A stretch of 64,000 nt of DNA from DIGJ01 sp041739345 (GCA_041739345.1 JBGSNZ010000027.1:124001-188000), one strand, 5' to 3'. Positions 17,279 to 26,603 are shown, counted from the first letter of the stretch. The notes: generated from the sequence alone by a model not told the origin. Program-made: numbers and translations.

Positions 17279-18208
17279 ATGAGAAAACTTTTAATCGCAA
17301 TTTTAATTTTATTAATGTCATTATTGACTGCATGTACTCAAACCGAAAACAAAACGCAGGAAGTAGGAAAAAAAGGGGATACGATGTCTGTTGAAAAGAT
17401 AGGAACTCTAAAATACACGGAAATGGTATTGAAAATTGATGCAAAAGACCACGAAATACCGGCTACAGTCTGCATTCCCGGAGGAGAAGGTGTTCATCCT
17501 GTTATTGTTATGCTGCATGGAACTGGTTCTAACAGAAATGAAGTAGGAAATGGATATCAGATTGCAGCAAAAGAATTAGCTGGAAAATTTGGAATGGCTA
17601 CCATACGAATTGATTTTATGGGAAATGGTGATTCTAATGCACTTTATGAAAACTACAATTTTACAACTGCAGTCAATGATGCAATGTCCGCAATCAATTA
17701 CATAAAAGGCGTTGATACGATTGATACTGAGAAAATTGGAATTATGGGCTGGAGTCAGGGTGGTTCAATAGCAATGCTGACTGCTTCCCAATATGGGGAC
17801 CAAATAAAGAGTATTGTTACATGGGCTGGTGCTACGGATCTAACAGGATTATTTAATGATACAGAGTATAATGAAGCAAAAGAAAATGGATATTTTGTAA
17901 GGGAATATGATTGGCGTGAACCGCTCCACTTTGGATTACAGTGGTGCAATGATGCGAAAAATACGGATATCTTAAAGGAGTTTTCAAAATATACAGGTCC
18001 GGTTCTTGCAATTGCGGGAAGTAAAGATAACGTAGTTAGCCCAAATTGTGCAAAAGAAATTGTTGCTACTTCTCAAAGCAAAAATTCGGAAACGTACTTT
18101 ATTGAGGGAATGGATCATACCTTTAATGTGTTTTCTGAAGCAGACAATGCCAGCCTTTATAAGGCAGTAGAAAAAACAGGTGAATTTTTTAAACAGACGT
18201 TGAACTAA
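17279..18208 (+). CDS. Alpha/beta-hydrolase lipoprotein (paralogue)
   Basis: Second exported serine hydrolase (309 aa). The lipobox is LLTAC (Cys19). Catalytic elements: MLHGTGSNRNEVG near residue 78, Ser in GIMGWSQGGSIAML near residue 160, Asp in GSKDNVVSPNC near residue 243 and His in GMDHTFNVFSEA near residue 281. The layout matches the upstream gene, but sequence identity is visibly moderate, so the duplication is old. The gap of 55 bp has no terminator, so the pair is probably one transcript. The ribosome site is GGGGGT. Confidence 0.85.
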   Translation: MRKLLIAILILLMSLLTACTQTENKTQEVGKKGDTMSVEKIGTLKYTEMVLKIDAKDHEIPATVCIPGGEGVHPVIVMLHGTGSNRNEVGNGYQIAAKELAGKFGMATIRIDFMGNGDSNALYENYNFTTAVNDAMSAINYIKGVDTIDTEKIGIMGWSQGGSIAMLTASQYGDQIKSIVTWAGATDLTGLFNDTEYNEAKENGYFVREYDWREPLHFGLQWCNDAKNTDILKEFSKYTGPVLAIAGSKDNVVSPNCAKEIVATSQSKNSETYFIEGMDHTFNVFSEADNASLYKAVEKTGEFFKQTLN

Positions 18209-18216
18209 ACAAAAAT

Positions 18217-18262
18217 ACTGGCTGCTATGTTGATTTTATAATCATTGCGTAGCAGCCAGTTT
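18217..18262. terminator. Bidirectional terminator
   Basis: 13-bp stem with one wobble pair (18217-18229 with 18248-18260) between convergent genes; T-rich on the plus strand and A-rich on its left side. Confidence 0.8.
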
Positions 18263-18264
18263 AT

Positions 18265-20178
18265 TTAATTAAGCAGTTCTTCCCACATTTCCATCAATGT
18301 TTCTATTCGCTCTTCAATCTCCTTTTTTTCCTTGTTGAGATTCATAAGCTTTGAAACATTGGTATAAACTTCTTCTTTAGAAAGTAGCACATCAATTTCT
18401 TCGTTTCTTAGTTCCAGTGAATGGATTTCATCCTCACATTTTTTGATGTCGTTTTCCAGTTTTCTTTGTTTTGCTTTTTCTTCTTTTTGTTGCTTCCAGT
18501 CTATCTTTCCTTCTGTAGAATCATTATAATCTGTTAGATTGGAATCGGCAGGTGTAAGGTGCACTTTCTCAATATCGTCCTTCTTTTCCAAGTAGTAGTC
18601 ATAGTTACCAATATAATTTAAAAGCTGCTGGCTAGTTAAATCAAGAATGCGGGTTGCTGTTTTGTTGATAAAATACCGGTCATGGGAAACATAAAGTACA
18701 GTTCCAGTATAATGATTGATTGCATTTTCTAATATTTCCTTGGAAGCGATATCCAAATGGTTGGTAGGCTCATCGAGGATTAATAAGTTTGCTTCAGATA
18801 ACATAAGTTTTGCAAGGGAGACACGTCCTCTTTCTCCACCACTTAAATCTTTGATTCGTTTATATACATCATCACCAGTAAATAAAAAAGCGGCTAATAC
18901 ATTTCGGATTTGTGTATTGTCCATATTTGGATAAGTGTCTTGGAGCTCATCAAATAGAGTTTTCTCCATATTCAAAACATGGTGTTCCTGGTCGTAGTAA
19001 CCAATTTTTACTTTGGATCCAAGATGAATATCACCGGTGTCAGCAGGAAGCAAACCATTGATGATTTTTAGTATTGTGGTTTTTCCAGTTCCGTTATTTC
19101 CAATAATCGCGATTTTCTCTTCTCGTTTGATATCGAAACTTATATGAGAGAATAGATGATTATCTCCAAAGGACTTACTAAGCTCTTCGATACGAAGAAC
19201 ATCGTTGCCGCTTTGTACGGAAGGTTCCAAACAAAAATGCATTTCTGCTTCTTGCGTTATTGGTTTATCAATGACTTCTATTTTGTCTAGCATCTTTTCG
19301 CGGCTTTCAGCGCGTCGAATGGATTTTTCCCGGTTAAAGGATCGAAGTTTTGTTATAACTTCTTCCTGATGCTTGATTTCTCTTTGTTGGTTGTAATATT
19401 GCTTTAGCATAGCATCACGAAGCATGGCCTTTTTTTCAGCATATACGCTATAATTACCAGTATACATCTGACAATTTCCACGTTCCAATTCCACAACTTT
19501 TGTAACAACCCGGTCAAGAAAATATCGGTCATGGGCCACGATGATAACGGAGCCCTTATAGTTTAACAGATACGTTTCTAACCAACTTATTGATTCCATA
19601 TCCAAGTGGTTCGTTGGCTCGTCGAGCAAAATAATATCTGGCGTAGAAAGTAGAAGTTTTCCAAGTGCAACCCGTGTTTTCTGCCCACCAGAGAGGGTAT
19701 TGGTAGCACGTGTAAAATCATCTTCTGCAAATCCAAGACCCTTTAGGACACCAGTAATCTCACTTCGATAGGCATACCCATTTTTCATTTCAAATTCATG
19801 ATTTAGTCTTGCATAAGTAGAAAGGAGCTGCTCTAACTCATTACTATCAGCATGTTTCATTTGTTCTTCAATTCGTCTTACATTTTCTTCTAATGCAATG
19901 ACATCTTTTTTTACTTCTAGCATTTCCTGATAAATTGTATTACCAGAAGAAAGCTCCTGATGCTGTGCCAAATATCCAATGGTGGCATCTTTTGAAAGAA
20001 TAACTTCACCTTCATCTTGCGCCATCTGCTTCATTATGATTTTCAGTAGTGTTGATTTGCCAGCACCATTATTTCCTACAATTGCCATTTTTTCGTGTTC
20101 ATTTATATGAAAAGATACATGGGAAAGAACCATATCCGTACCAAATGTCTTTCCTATGTTTTTACAGGATAATATCAT
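18265..20178 (-). CDS. ABC-F family ATPase (YdiF-like)
   Basis: Cytoplasmic ATPase with two ABC domains and no membrane segments (637 aa). First domain: Walker A GNNGAGKST near residue 36, signature LSGGQKTRVAL, Walker B ILLDEPTNHLD. Second: GNNGTGKTT near residue 355, LSGGERGRVSL, LLILDEPTNHLD. A charged linker lies between them and a C-terminal coiled coil covers about residues 560-637. ABC-F proteins act on the ribosome E site in translation or antibiotic protection. The length, C-terminal coiled coil and proximity to rex match B. subtilis YdiF; a resistance role is not indicated. Confidence 0.92.
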   Translation of the reverse strand: MILSCKNIGKTFGTDMVLSHVSFHINEHEKMAIVGNNGAGKSTLLKIIMKQMAQDEGEVILSKDATIGYLAQHQELSSGNTIYQEMLEVKKDVIALEENVRRIEEQMKHADSNELEQLLSTYARLNHEFEMKNGYAYRSEITGVLKGLGFAEDDFTRATNTLSGGQKTRVALGKLLLSTPDIILLDEPTNHLDMESISWLETYLLNYKGSVIIVAHDRYFLDRVVTKVVELERGNCQMYTGNYSVYAEKKAMLRDAMLKQYYNQQREIKHQEEVITKLRSFNREKSIRRAESREKMLDKIEVIDKPITQEAEMHFCLEPSVQSGNDVLRIEELSKSFGDNHLFSHISFDIKREEKIAIIGNNGTGKTTILKIINGLLPADTGDIHLGSKVKIGYYDQEHHVLNMEKTLFDELQDTYPNMDNTQIRNVLAAFLFTGDDVYKRIKDLSGGERGRVSLAKLMLSEANLLILDEPTNHLDIASKEILENAINHYTGTVLYVSHDRYFINKTATRILDLTSQQLLNYIGNYDYYLEKKDDIEKVHLTPADSNLTDYNDSTEGKIDWKQQKEEKAKQRKLENDIKKCEDEIHSLELRNEEIDVLLSKEEVYTNVSKLMNLNKEKKEIEERIETLMEMWEELLN

Positions 20179-20297
20179 AGTTACTCCTCACTTTATTACT
20201 TTTGTAAAAGCTACCTACTTATTATAAAAACTAATACAAATTGTGTCAATTAATTTAAAAAAATTGAAATTTAATAAAAGTAAAAACGAGCGACTTA

Positions 20298-20326
20298 TTG
20301 ACATGTATTTAACAATTTACTATAAT
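20298..20326 (+). promoter_or_regulatory. rex promoter with Rex-like operator
   Basis: TTGACA (20298-20303), 17 bp, TATAAT (20321-20326): perfect sigma-A hexamers. The 18 bp from 20298 to 20315 resemble the clostridial Rex site (TTGTTAA-N4-TTAACAA): the right half TTAACAA is exact and the left half matches 4 of 7. It covers the -35 box and spacer, consistent with autorepression that is relieved by NADH. Confidence 0.65.
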
Positions 20327-20372
20327 TAGATAACAATGGGCATATTATAGTTGAAAATAGGGGGTGAAAAGA

Positions 20373-21017
20373 GTGGCTCAAAAGGAAATATCTTTAGCAG
20401 TAATAAAAAGACTTCCACGCTACTATCGTTATTTGGGCGAATTACTGGAAAATGATGTGGTTCGTATTTCATCAAAGGAATTAAGTGAAAAGATGAATGT
20501 AACAGCGTCACAGATTCGACAAGATTTAAATAATTTTGGTGGATTTGGTCAACAAGGCTATGGTTATAATGTTGAGTACTTATATACAGAAATTGGGAAA
20601 ATATTAGGTCTCGATCAAAAATATGGAATGATTATCGTAGGTGCTGGTAACTTCGGACAAGCATTAGCAAATTATTCTGATTTTGAAAGAAGAGGTTTTG
20701 TTTTAAAAGGTATATTTGATGTGAATCCAGCATTACTAGGAATTTCAATTCGTGGAGTACCGATCATGATGATGGACGAACTCGAACATTTCTTAAAAGA
20801 AACGCCAGTTCAAATTGCTGCACTTACCATTCCAAAGACTAAGGCACCACAAGTTGCACAGGACTTGGTTCGAAATGGAATCAAAGCAATCTGGAATTTT
20901 GCACCTACTGATTTGAACTTACCAGAAGGAGTTGTATCGTTAAATGTTCATCTGGCAGAAAGTTTAATGCGTTTATCCTACAGTCTAAAGACACAAGAGG
21001 AGTGCGAAGAAGAGTAA
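20373..21017 (+). CDS. rex: Redox-sensing repressor Rex
   Basis: NAD(H)-responsive repressor of fermentation genes (214 aa from the chosen start). The winged helix N-terminus (KRLPRYYRYLGELL, VTASQIRQDLNNFGGFGQQG) is followed by a Rossmann domain with GAGNFGQALANY near residue 92 and the C-terminal domain-swap helix (VHLAESLMRLSYSL). A GTG at 20364 lies inside the ribosome site AGGGGGTGA, so the GTG at 20373, 8 nt after the AGGGGG, is preferred. It heads a tight run with the next two genes. Confidence 0.94.
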   Translation: MAQKEISLAVIKRLPRYYRYLGELLENDVVRISSKELSEKMNVTASQIRQDLNNFGGFGQQGYGYNVEYLYTEIGKILGLDQKYGMIIVGAGNFGQALANYSDFERRGFVLKGIFDVNPALLGISIRGVPIMMMDELEHFLKETPVQIAALTIPKTKAPQVAQDLVRNGIKAIWNFAPTDLNLPEGVVSLNVHLAESLMRLSYSLKTQEECEEE

Positions 21018-21644
21018 ATGGTTAAAAAGAAAAGGGAACAAGACTCTGTGGATTCTAACCTTGGTAGCGTAATTCTAAGGAATAAAATACCGATTCTAAC
21101 ATTGGATGAGCGCTGGCATAATTTATTTCCGGAGGAAGTAAAGACACCAAAAATAAAGGAACTGGAACGTAGACTCAATGATTTAGTTAAGAGTCAGGGC
21201 CAGATTGGATCAGATATTGGTGATTTAAAAAAACTTAAGAAAAAACTTATGGATGAAGTAATTTCTAATATGGGTGAGAGTACTGGCTTTGCAGAAAAAT
21301 TCAAATTAAAAAAGCAGGAAAAAATCCAAAAATTACTTTACGAAATTAACCAAAAATTAGAAGAAGCAGGGGATGCATTGGATGATCGCCCAGATGAAAT
21401 AAAGCGTGCCAATGCAGACCTTTTACTTGAATGCATGCGTGTCTGGTACGAAAAACTAGACAAAAACAATCTAGAAATTGAAGAAATTGGTGTATGGGTA
21501 GAAGCAGTTCGAGAAAAGCTGAAGGATAAATTGTTAGTAAAACAGGATAAGGAAATGGAAAACAATGCGATTTATTCCTACATGCATACACTCCTTGGAC
21601 CAAAAGTTATGGAGCAAATTGATGCAAAACATGGGGAAGGATGA
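21018..21644 (+). CDS. Coiled-coil protein between rex and acpS
   Basis: Uncharacterised protein of 208 aa starting immediately after the rex stop and ending 4 bp before acpS. It has no membrane segment or Cys motif. The N-terminus (ILRNKIPILTLDERWHNLFP) is the best-defined block. Residues 50-175 are highly charged and heptad-like, predicting long coiled coils. The spacing says it is co-translated with rex and acpS. I know no function for it; it resembles lineage-specific conserved hypothetical proteins of Lachnospiraceae. Confidence 0.75.
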   Translation: MVKKKREQDSVDSNLGSVILRNKIPILTLDERWHNLFPEEVKTPKIKELERRLNDLVKSQGQIGSDIGDLKKLKKKLMDEVISNMGESTGFAEKFKLKKQEKIQKLLYEINQKLEEAGDALDDRPDEIKRANADLLLECMRVWYEKLDKNNLEIEEIGVWVEAVREKLKDKLLVKQDKEMENNAIYSYMHTLLGPKVMEQIDAKHGEG

Positions 21645-21648
21645 TAGC

Positions 21649-22017
21649 ATGATTATCGGAGTTGGAACCGACATGATAGAGATTGAGCGTGTGGTGAAAG
21701 CTTGTAGTAAGGAAACATTCCTTGAAAAGTACTTTACAGAAAAAGAGCGCAGGCTGATATCGCTTGATATAAAAAAAGCAGCGGATAATTTTGCAGTAAA
21801 AGAAGCAGTAGCTAAAATGTTTGGGACGGGATTTCGTGAAATTGTTCCAATTGAGATTGAAGTATTACGAGATAAGCTAGGCTGTCCTTATGTTAATGTA
21901 TATGGAAAAACAAAAGAGCATGCAAAAAAACATAACATAAGTAAGATACATGTGTCAATTTCAAATACAAAGAAATATGCAAGTGCGTTTGTCGTTGGTG
22001 AAGCTAGCGATAAATAG
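21649..22017 (+). CDS. acpS: Holo-[acyl-carrier-protein] synthase
   Basis: Transfers 4'-phosphopantetheine from CoA to acyl carrier protein (122 aa, usual length). Metal-binding Asp is in IGVGTDMIEIERV (residue 8) and the conserved Glu in FAVKEAVAKMFGTG (near residue 57). HVSISNTKKYASA is the usual end. I chose the ATG at 21649, 8 nt after GGGGAAGG; a longer in-frame ORF overlaps the previous gene. Confidence 0.94.
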   Translation: MIIGVGTDMIEIERVVKACSKETFLEKYFTEKERRLISLDIKKAADNFAVKEAVAKMFGTGFREIVPIEIEVLRDKLGCPYVNVYGKTKEHAKKHNISKIHVSISNTKKYASAFVVGEASDK

Positions 22018-22072
22018 GATTAGTAGTATCTGTGAATGACGCCTACATACCGTAGGCAGATGGGAGATTCGA

Positions 22073-23590
22073 ATGAAATATCTCGTAAATGGTGATCAAA
22101 TGAAAGCCATTGATAATTATTCCATAAATGAATTAGGAATTCCTTCTCTTGTATTGATGGAGAAGGCAGCTATGGCATGCGCCAAAGTGATTCTTGATAC
22201 CACCAAAAAGGACGACAAGATAGTAGCTGTCTGTGGTACGGGAAACAATGGCGGTGATGGAATAGCAACAGCTCGAATACTAAAAGAAGCAGGTTTAGAT
22301 GTGTCCGTTTTGCTTATCGGTGAGGAAGAAAAAGTTTCCGAACAGACAAAAAAGCAACTTGAAATTGGGCGTCATCTGGACCTTCCTATTTTTAATTATA
22401 AAAATATACTTAACGAAGATTGGATAGAAGAATATAATATAGTAGTAGATGCAATGTTTGGAATCGGCTTATCAAAAATGATACTCGGTGATTATGAATT
22501 AGTGATAAACCAAATCAACCAATATCACGCAAAGGTATTTGCAATCGACATTCCTTCTGGAATTGATGCTGGCTCAGGAAACGTATGGAATGTAGCAATA
22601 AAAGCAGATGTAACCATTACATTTGGATATAATAAGCTTGGACTCGTGTTTTATCCAGGTGCGGAATATGCAGGAACTGTTATTGTGGCAGACATCGGTT
22701 TTCCACAAAAGGCATTAAAAGCAGTTGGGCCAAAAACATTTACCTATGATTTGGAGGATAAAGGAAAATTGCCACGGCGCAATCCTTATTCCAATAAAGG
22801 GTCTTTTGGCAAGGTATTAGTCATAGGTGGAGCCACAAATATGGCAGGAGCCGCATATCTTTCGGCTAAAAGTGCATATCGTGTTGGAGCGGGACTTGTA
22901 AAGGTACTTACGGTGGAAGATAATCGTGTAATTTTGCAAACCAAGCTTCCAGAAGCATTATTATCTACTTATACACAAGAAGGTTTTACAAAAGAATGGT
23001 TTCTAGAGGAACTTTTATGGGCAAATGCAGTAGTAATTGGACCAGGACTATCCATGGATGGGATAGCAGATACTATGGTTGATTTGGTTTTAGAAACGAT
23101 TCAAGTTCCTTTGGTTATCGATGCGGATGCGCTTAATTTAATTGCCCTTCATCAAAAATGTGAGAAAATAAATCATAATATGCAAATCATAATTACGCCT
23201 CATTTAAAAGAGATGTCAAGGCTTGTTGATTGTGAAATTTCGGATATCACGAAAGATATGATTACATTTACTAAGAATGTGATGAAAGACAAAGAATATA
23301 CGTTGGTGCTAAAGGATGCAAGGACTATCGTAACAAATGGAATTTACAGCTATGTAAATTTGGGCGGAAATTCTGGTATGGCTGTTGGAGGGTCTGGTGA
23401 TGTTCTAACTGGAATTATTGGAGGACTCCTTGCGCAAGGAATGAAATCATTTGAAGCGGCAGCACTAGGAGTGTATTTGCATGCGCTAGCAGGTGACTGT
23501 GCAGCAAAAGAAAAGAATGAATATTCTATGATAGCAGGAGATATTTCGGAAGCATTAATAAAGGAGATTGGTCATGAAGGAATACTATAG
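22073..23590 (+). CDS. nnr: Bifunctional NAD(P)H-hydrate epimerase/dehydratase
   Basis: Metabolite-repair fusion protein of 505 aa. Residues 1-210 are the YjeF_N epimerase domain (GTGNNGGDGIATARIL near residue 54, VDAMFGIGL near residue 125). Residues 230-505 are the ribokinase-like ADP/ATP-dependent dehydratase (VIDADALNL near residue 347, GGNSGMAVGGSGDVLTG near residue 435). It restores hydrated NADH and NADPH. Its neighbour acpS and the 17-bp overlap with alr are a common Firmicute arrangement. Confidence 0.94.
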   Translation: MKYLVNGDQMKAIDNYSINELGIPSLVLMEKAAMACAKVILDTTKKDDKIVAVCGTGNNGGDGIATARILKEAGLDVSVLLIGEEEKVSEQTKKQLEIGRHLDLPIFNYKNILNEDWIEEYNIVVDAMFGIGLSKMILGDYELVINQINQYHAKVFAIDIPSGIDAGSGNVWNVAIKADVTITFGYNKLGLVFYPGAEYAGTVIVADIGFPQKALKAVGPKTFTYDLEDKGKLPRRNPYSNKGSFGKVLVIGGATNMAGAAYLSAKSAYRVGAGLVKVLTVEDNRVILQTKLPEALLSTYTQEGFTKEWFLEELLWANAVVIGPGLSMDGIADTMVDLVLETIQVPLVIDADALNLIALHQKCEKINHNMQIIITPHLKEMSRLVDCEISDITKDMITFTKNVMKDKEYTLVLKDARTIVTNGIYSYVNLGGNSGMAVGGSGDVLTGIIGGLLAQGMKSFEAAALGVYLHALAGDCAAKEKNEYSMIAGDISEALIKEIGHEGIL

Positions 23591-24764
23591 AGTCAAGGCA
23601 AATATAGATCTTGATGCAATTTGTGAAAATATAAAAGAAACAAGAAAAATTATAAAACCAGGTACAAAGATTATGGGAATCATTAAAGCGGATGGATATG
23701 GTCATGGTGCGATTCCGATTGCAAGAGCTTTAAATGAGTTAGTGGATGAATATGGGGTTGCTATATTAGAAGAAGGATTGGAACTTCGAAGAGCGGGCAT
23801 ACAAAAGCCAATATTAATTCTTGGGTTTACTTCTATAGAACAGTATAAGGATATGATTGCATATGATATTATGACTACAGTTTTTCAATACGATATGGCT
23901 GAAAAAATCTCTCAAGAAGCTTGCCGTCAGGGTAAAAAAGCTAAAATTCATATTAAGTTAGATACTGGAATGGGACGTATCGGTTTTAATATGGATAAAG
24001 AAAGCGTAGCAAGCATCAAAAAAATCAGTGAACTGCCAGGAATTAAAATCGATGGTATCTTTAGTCATTTTTCAAAATCAGATGAATCAGATAAAACATT
24101 TGCAAATGAGCAGTTAAATAAATTTTTAGTGATGGTGAATGAATTAGAAAAAGCTGGTGTTTCAATTCCAACCAAACATATTTCCAATAGTGCAGCAATT
24201 ATTGATATGCCGCAGGCAAATCTAGACATGGTACGAAGTGGAATTTCTACTTATGGAATGTATCCGTCAGAAGAGGTAATGAAAGAAAACTTAAAACTAC
24301 GTGCGGCAATGGAAGTGAAAGCATATATTATCTTTGTGAAAACAGTAGAAAAAGGAACGCTGATTGGATATAATGGTACCTTTGAAACAAACAGAAAAAC
24401 AATTGTTGCAACGGTTCCAGTTGGATATGCAGATGGATATTCCAGAGCATTATCGAATAAAGGAAGAGTCTTAATACATGGAAAATCCGCTCCAATTATT
24501 GGGAGAGTCTGTATGGATCAATTTATGATTGATGTAACGGATATTGAAGGCGTGAAAGAAGGAGATGTTGCAACACTCGTTGGAAGAGAAGGGGATGAGT
24601 TTATTAGCCTAGAGGAACTTGGAAACACAGCAAATTCATTTAATTATGAAGCGGCTTGTGATTTTGGAAAGAGAATTCCTCGCGTTTACTATTTAGGAGG
24701 TAAAAAGGTTGGAACCTGTGATTTCTATGATACTGGAATCGCATCCTTTGATTTAATGCTTTAA
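23574..24764 (+). CDS. alr: Alanine racemase
   Basis: PLP enzyme making D-alanine for peptidoglycan (396 aa). PLP lysine is in GIIKADGYGHGAIPIA near residue 38, catalytic Tyr in IGYNGTFET near residue 265 and the CMDQFMIDVT segment near residue 312. The start is the ATG at 23574, 7 nt after AAGGAG at 23561-23566, overlapping the nnr end. Confidence 0.96.
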   Translation: MKEYYRVKANIDLDAICENIKETRKIIKPGTKIMGIIKADGYGHGAIPIARALNELVDEYGVAILEEGLELRRAGIQKPILILGFTSIEQYKDMIAYDIMTTVFQYDMAEKISQEACRQGKKAKIHIKLDTGMGRIGFNMDKESVASIKKISELPGIKIDGIFSHFSKSDESDKTFANEQLNKFLVMVNELEKAGVSIPTKHISNSAAIIDMPQANLDMVRSGISTYGMYPSEEVMKENLKLRAAMEVKAYIIFVKTVEKGTLIGYNGTFETNRKTIVATVPVGYADGYSRALSNKGRVLIHGKSAPIIGRVCMDQFMIDVTDIEGVKEGDVATLVGREGDEFISLEELGNTANSFNYEAACDFGKRIPRVYYLGGKKVGTCDFYDTGIASFDLML

Positions 24765-24854
24765 TACAATGGAACATTTATGGAATACGATAGACAAAAA
24801 AAGGTAATACTTAGGTGTAATCTAAAATTAGTCCATAAATGGAGCGTGAAAAAA

Positions 24855-25217
24855 TTGATAATAAGAAGAGGCGATATTTTTTATGCAGACTTGCGACCGG
24901 TAGTAGGTTCTGAACAAGGGGGCGTAAGGCCGATATTGATTATACAAAACGATATGGGAAACCGGCATAGTCCAACTGTAATATGTGCAGCAATTACCTC
25001 TAAGATGAATAAAGCAAAGTTACCGACGCATGTAGAAATTACAGCAGAAAAGTATTCTATGGTTAAGGATTCCGTAATTTTACTAGAGCAAGTAAGAACG
25101 ATAGATAAATCTAGATTGAAAGAACGAGTTTGCCATTTGGATCAAGATATTTTAAAACAGATTGACCAGGCACTTATCATAAGTCTGGCACTGGATGAAC
25201 AAAACGCAACGAGCTAA
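24855..25217 (+). CDS. ndoA: MazF/NdoA mRNA interferase toxin
   Basis: Sequence-specific endoribonuclease of the MazF/PemK family (120 aa). RRGDIFYADLRPVVGSEQGG, VRPILIIQNDMGNRHSPTVI and SVILLEQVRTIDKSRL match the B. subtilis EndoA pattern along its length. I chose TTG at 24855 because it gives the family N-terminus (M-IIRRGD) and lies 10 nt after GGAG. The frame stays open to 24780, which would add a 25-residue extension without a ribosome site. The usual upstream antitoxin gene (ndoAI/mazE) is absent: only 90 bp separate alr from the toxin. Confidence 0.92.
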   Translation: MIIRRGDIFYADLRPVVGSEQGGVRPILIIQNDMGNRHSPTVICAAITSKMNKAKLPTHVEITAEKYSMVKDSVILLEQVRTIDKSRLKERVCHLDQDILKQIDQALIISLALDEQNATS

Positions 25218-25243
25218 TTACATACAACAAAGGAGACAAATAA

Positions 25244-26593
25244 ATGGAAGATGGTAATCCCTGGTATCTTATGGGAATTATTTTAGTATTAATTGTGATT
25301 CAAGCAATTATAGCAAGTGCAAAAAAAGCATTGGAATCCATAAACGAAACCAGTATACGAAAAGCTTCGGAAGACGATAAGACGTTAGAGAAGAAAATGA
25401 AGAGGGTATTACATTTCTTAGATCAGGAAGAGAAATACATAAGCACTACGCAGTTTGTAACGTGTACGGTTAATATAATGATTGGAGCCCTTTATTTTGC
25501 CCCTTTGTTCAAATATGCTCAGGCAGCTGTGAATAAATTAGGTGTGCAAAACCATAAAGAAATAGCAATTTTAATCACAATTATTTTGTTTGCCATTGTT
25601 TTATTACTTATTGTTGTATTATTTAGTTCCGTAATTCCAATAAAATTAGCAATACTCAATCCCGAGAAGATTGCCTTAAGCACTTCGGGGATTCTACAGT
25701 GTTTCCATTTGATACTACGACCATTTATTTTTCTTTTAGAGAATATATCGAAAGTCTTTTTTTGGATACTTCGTGTTAATCCAGAAGACCTAGAAGATAA
25801 TGTGACAGAAGATGAGATTATTTCAATTGTAAATGAGGGATTTGAGCAGGGTGTACTAGAGGACAATGAAGTAGAAATGATATCAAACATCATTGAACTG
25901 GATGATAAAGAAGTACGGGATGTTATGACGAATCGAAGAAAAGTAGTATCCATTAGTTCAGATATGTCATTAGAAGAAGCATTGAAATTTATGATAAATG
26001 AGCGATATTCAAGATTTCCAATCTATGAAGAGGAACGAGATAATATCGTTGGAATTCTTCATTTTAAAGATGTTACACAACATTATATAGCAGGAGAAGA
26101 TGGTAAGGTATCTTTGAAAGATATAGCTAGAGCACCCTATTTTGTACCAGATACACAAAGTGTGGATACTCTTTTTAATGATATGCAGCTGAAAAAGATA
26201 CATATGGCAATCGCAGTAGATGAGTACGGACAGATGGCAGGAGTAGTTGCGCTGGAGGACATTTTAGAAGAAATCGTTGGAAATATATTAGATGAATATG
26301 ATGAAGATGAACGATTGATTTTAAAGCAGGGTAATAATCGTTATATTATGCGTGGTATGGCTCCACTTGATGAAGTAGAAGAAGTATTGGACATTGATAT
26401 GCAACGAGAAGAGTACGATTTTGATACTTTAAATGGATTTTTGATTTCCCTAATTGGGCATCTTCCTGGAAATGATGAAAGGCCAGTGGTACATTATGAG
26501 GGCTATCGTTTCCATATATTAGATGCAAAAAATAATATGATTCGAACCGTAAGAGTAGTAAAAGAACAGGAAGCCACAAAAGAGAAGAATTAG
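25244..26593 (+). CDS. CNNM/CBS-domain membrane transporter (HlyC/CorC type)
   Basis: Integral membrane protein of 449 aa. An N-terminal DUF21/CNNM domain has about four hydrophobic segments (residues 8-25, 65-90, 105-135, 150-175). Two CBS motifs follow at about residues 215-335 (MTNRRKVVSISSDMSLEEAL; MAIAVDEYGQMAGVVALEDI). A CorC_HlyC domain forms the last 80 residues. The family handles divalent cations, mostly Mg2+ export or cobalt resistance. A GGAG site precedes the ATG. It may be co-transcribed with mazF and the kinase gene. Confidence 0.9.
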   Translation: MEDGNPWYLMGIILVLIVIQAIIASAKKALESINETSIRKASEDDKTLEKKMKRVLHFLDQEEKYISTTQFVTCTVNIMIGALYFAPLFKYAQAAVNKLGVQNHKEIAILITIILFAIVLLLIVVLFSSVIPIKLAILNPEKIALSTSGILQCFHLILRPFIFLLENISKVFFWILRVNPEDLEDNVTEDEIISIVNEGFEQGVLEDNEVEMISNIIELDDKEVRDVMTNRRKVVSISSDMSLEEALKFMINERYSRFPIYEEERDNIVGILHFKDVTQHYIAGEDGKVSLKDIARAPYFVPDTQSVDTLFNDMQLKKIHMAIAVDEYGQMAGVVALEDILEEIVGNILDEYDEDERLILKQGNNRYIMRGMAPLDEVEEVLDIDMQREEYDFDTLNGFLISLIGHLPGNDERPVVHYEGYRFHILDAKNNMIRTVRVVKEQEATKEKN

Positions 26594-26603
26594 GAGAGTA
26601 CAT

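Noticed and set aside
18265..20178. Antibiotic-resistance ABC-F protein
   Set aside because: Sequence features and location by rex match the housekeeping YdiF type; nothing specific to resistance subfamilies was seen.
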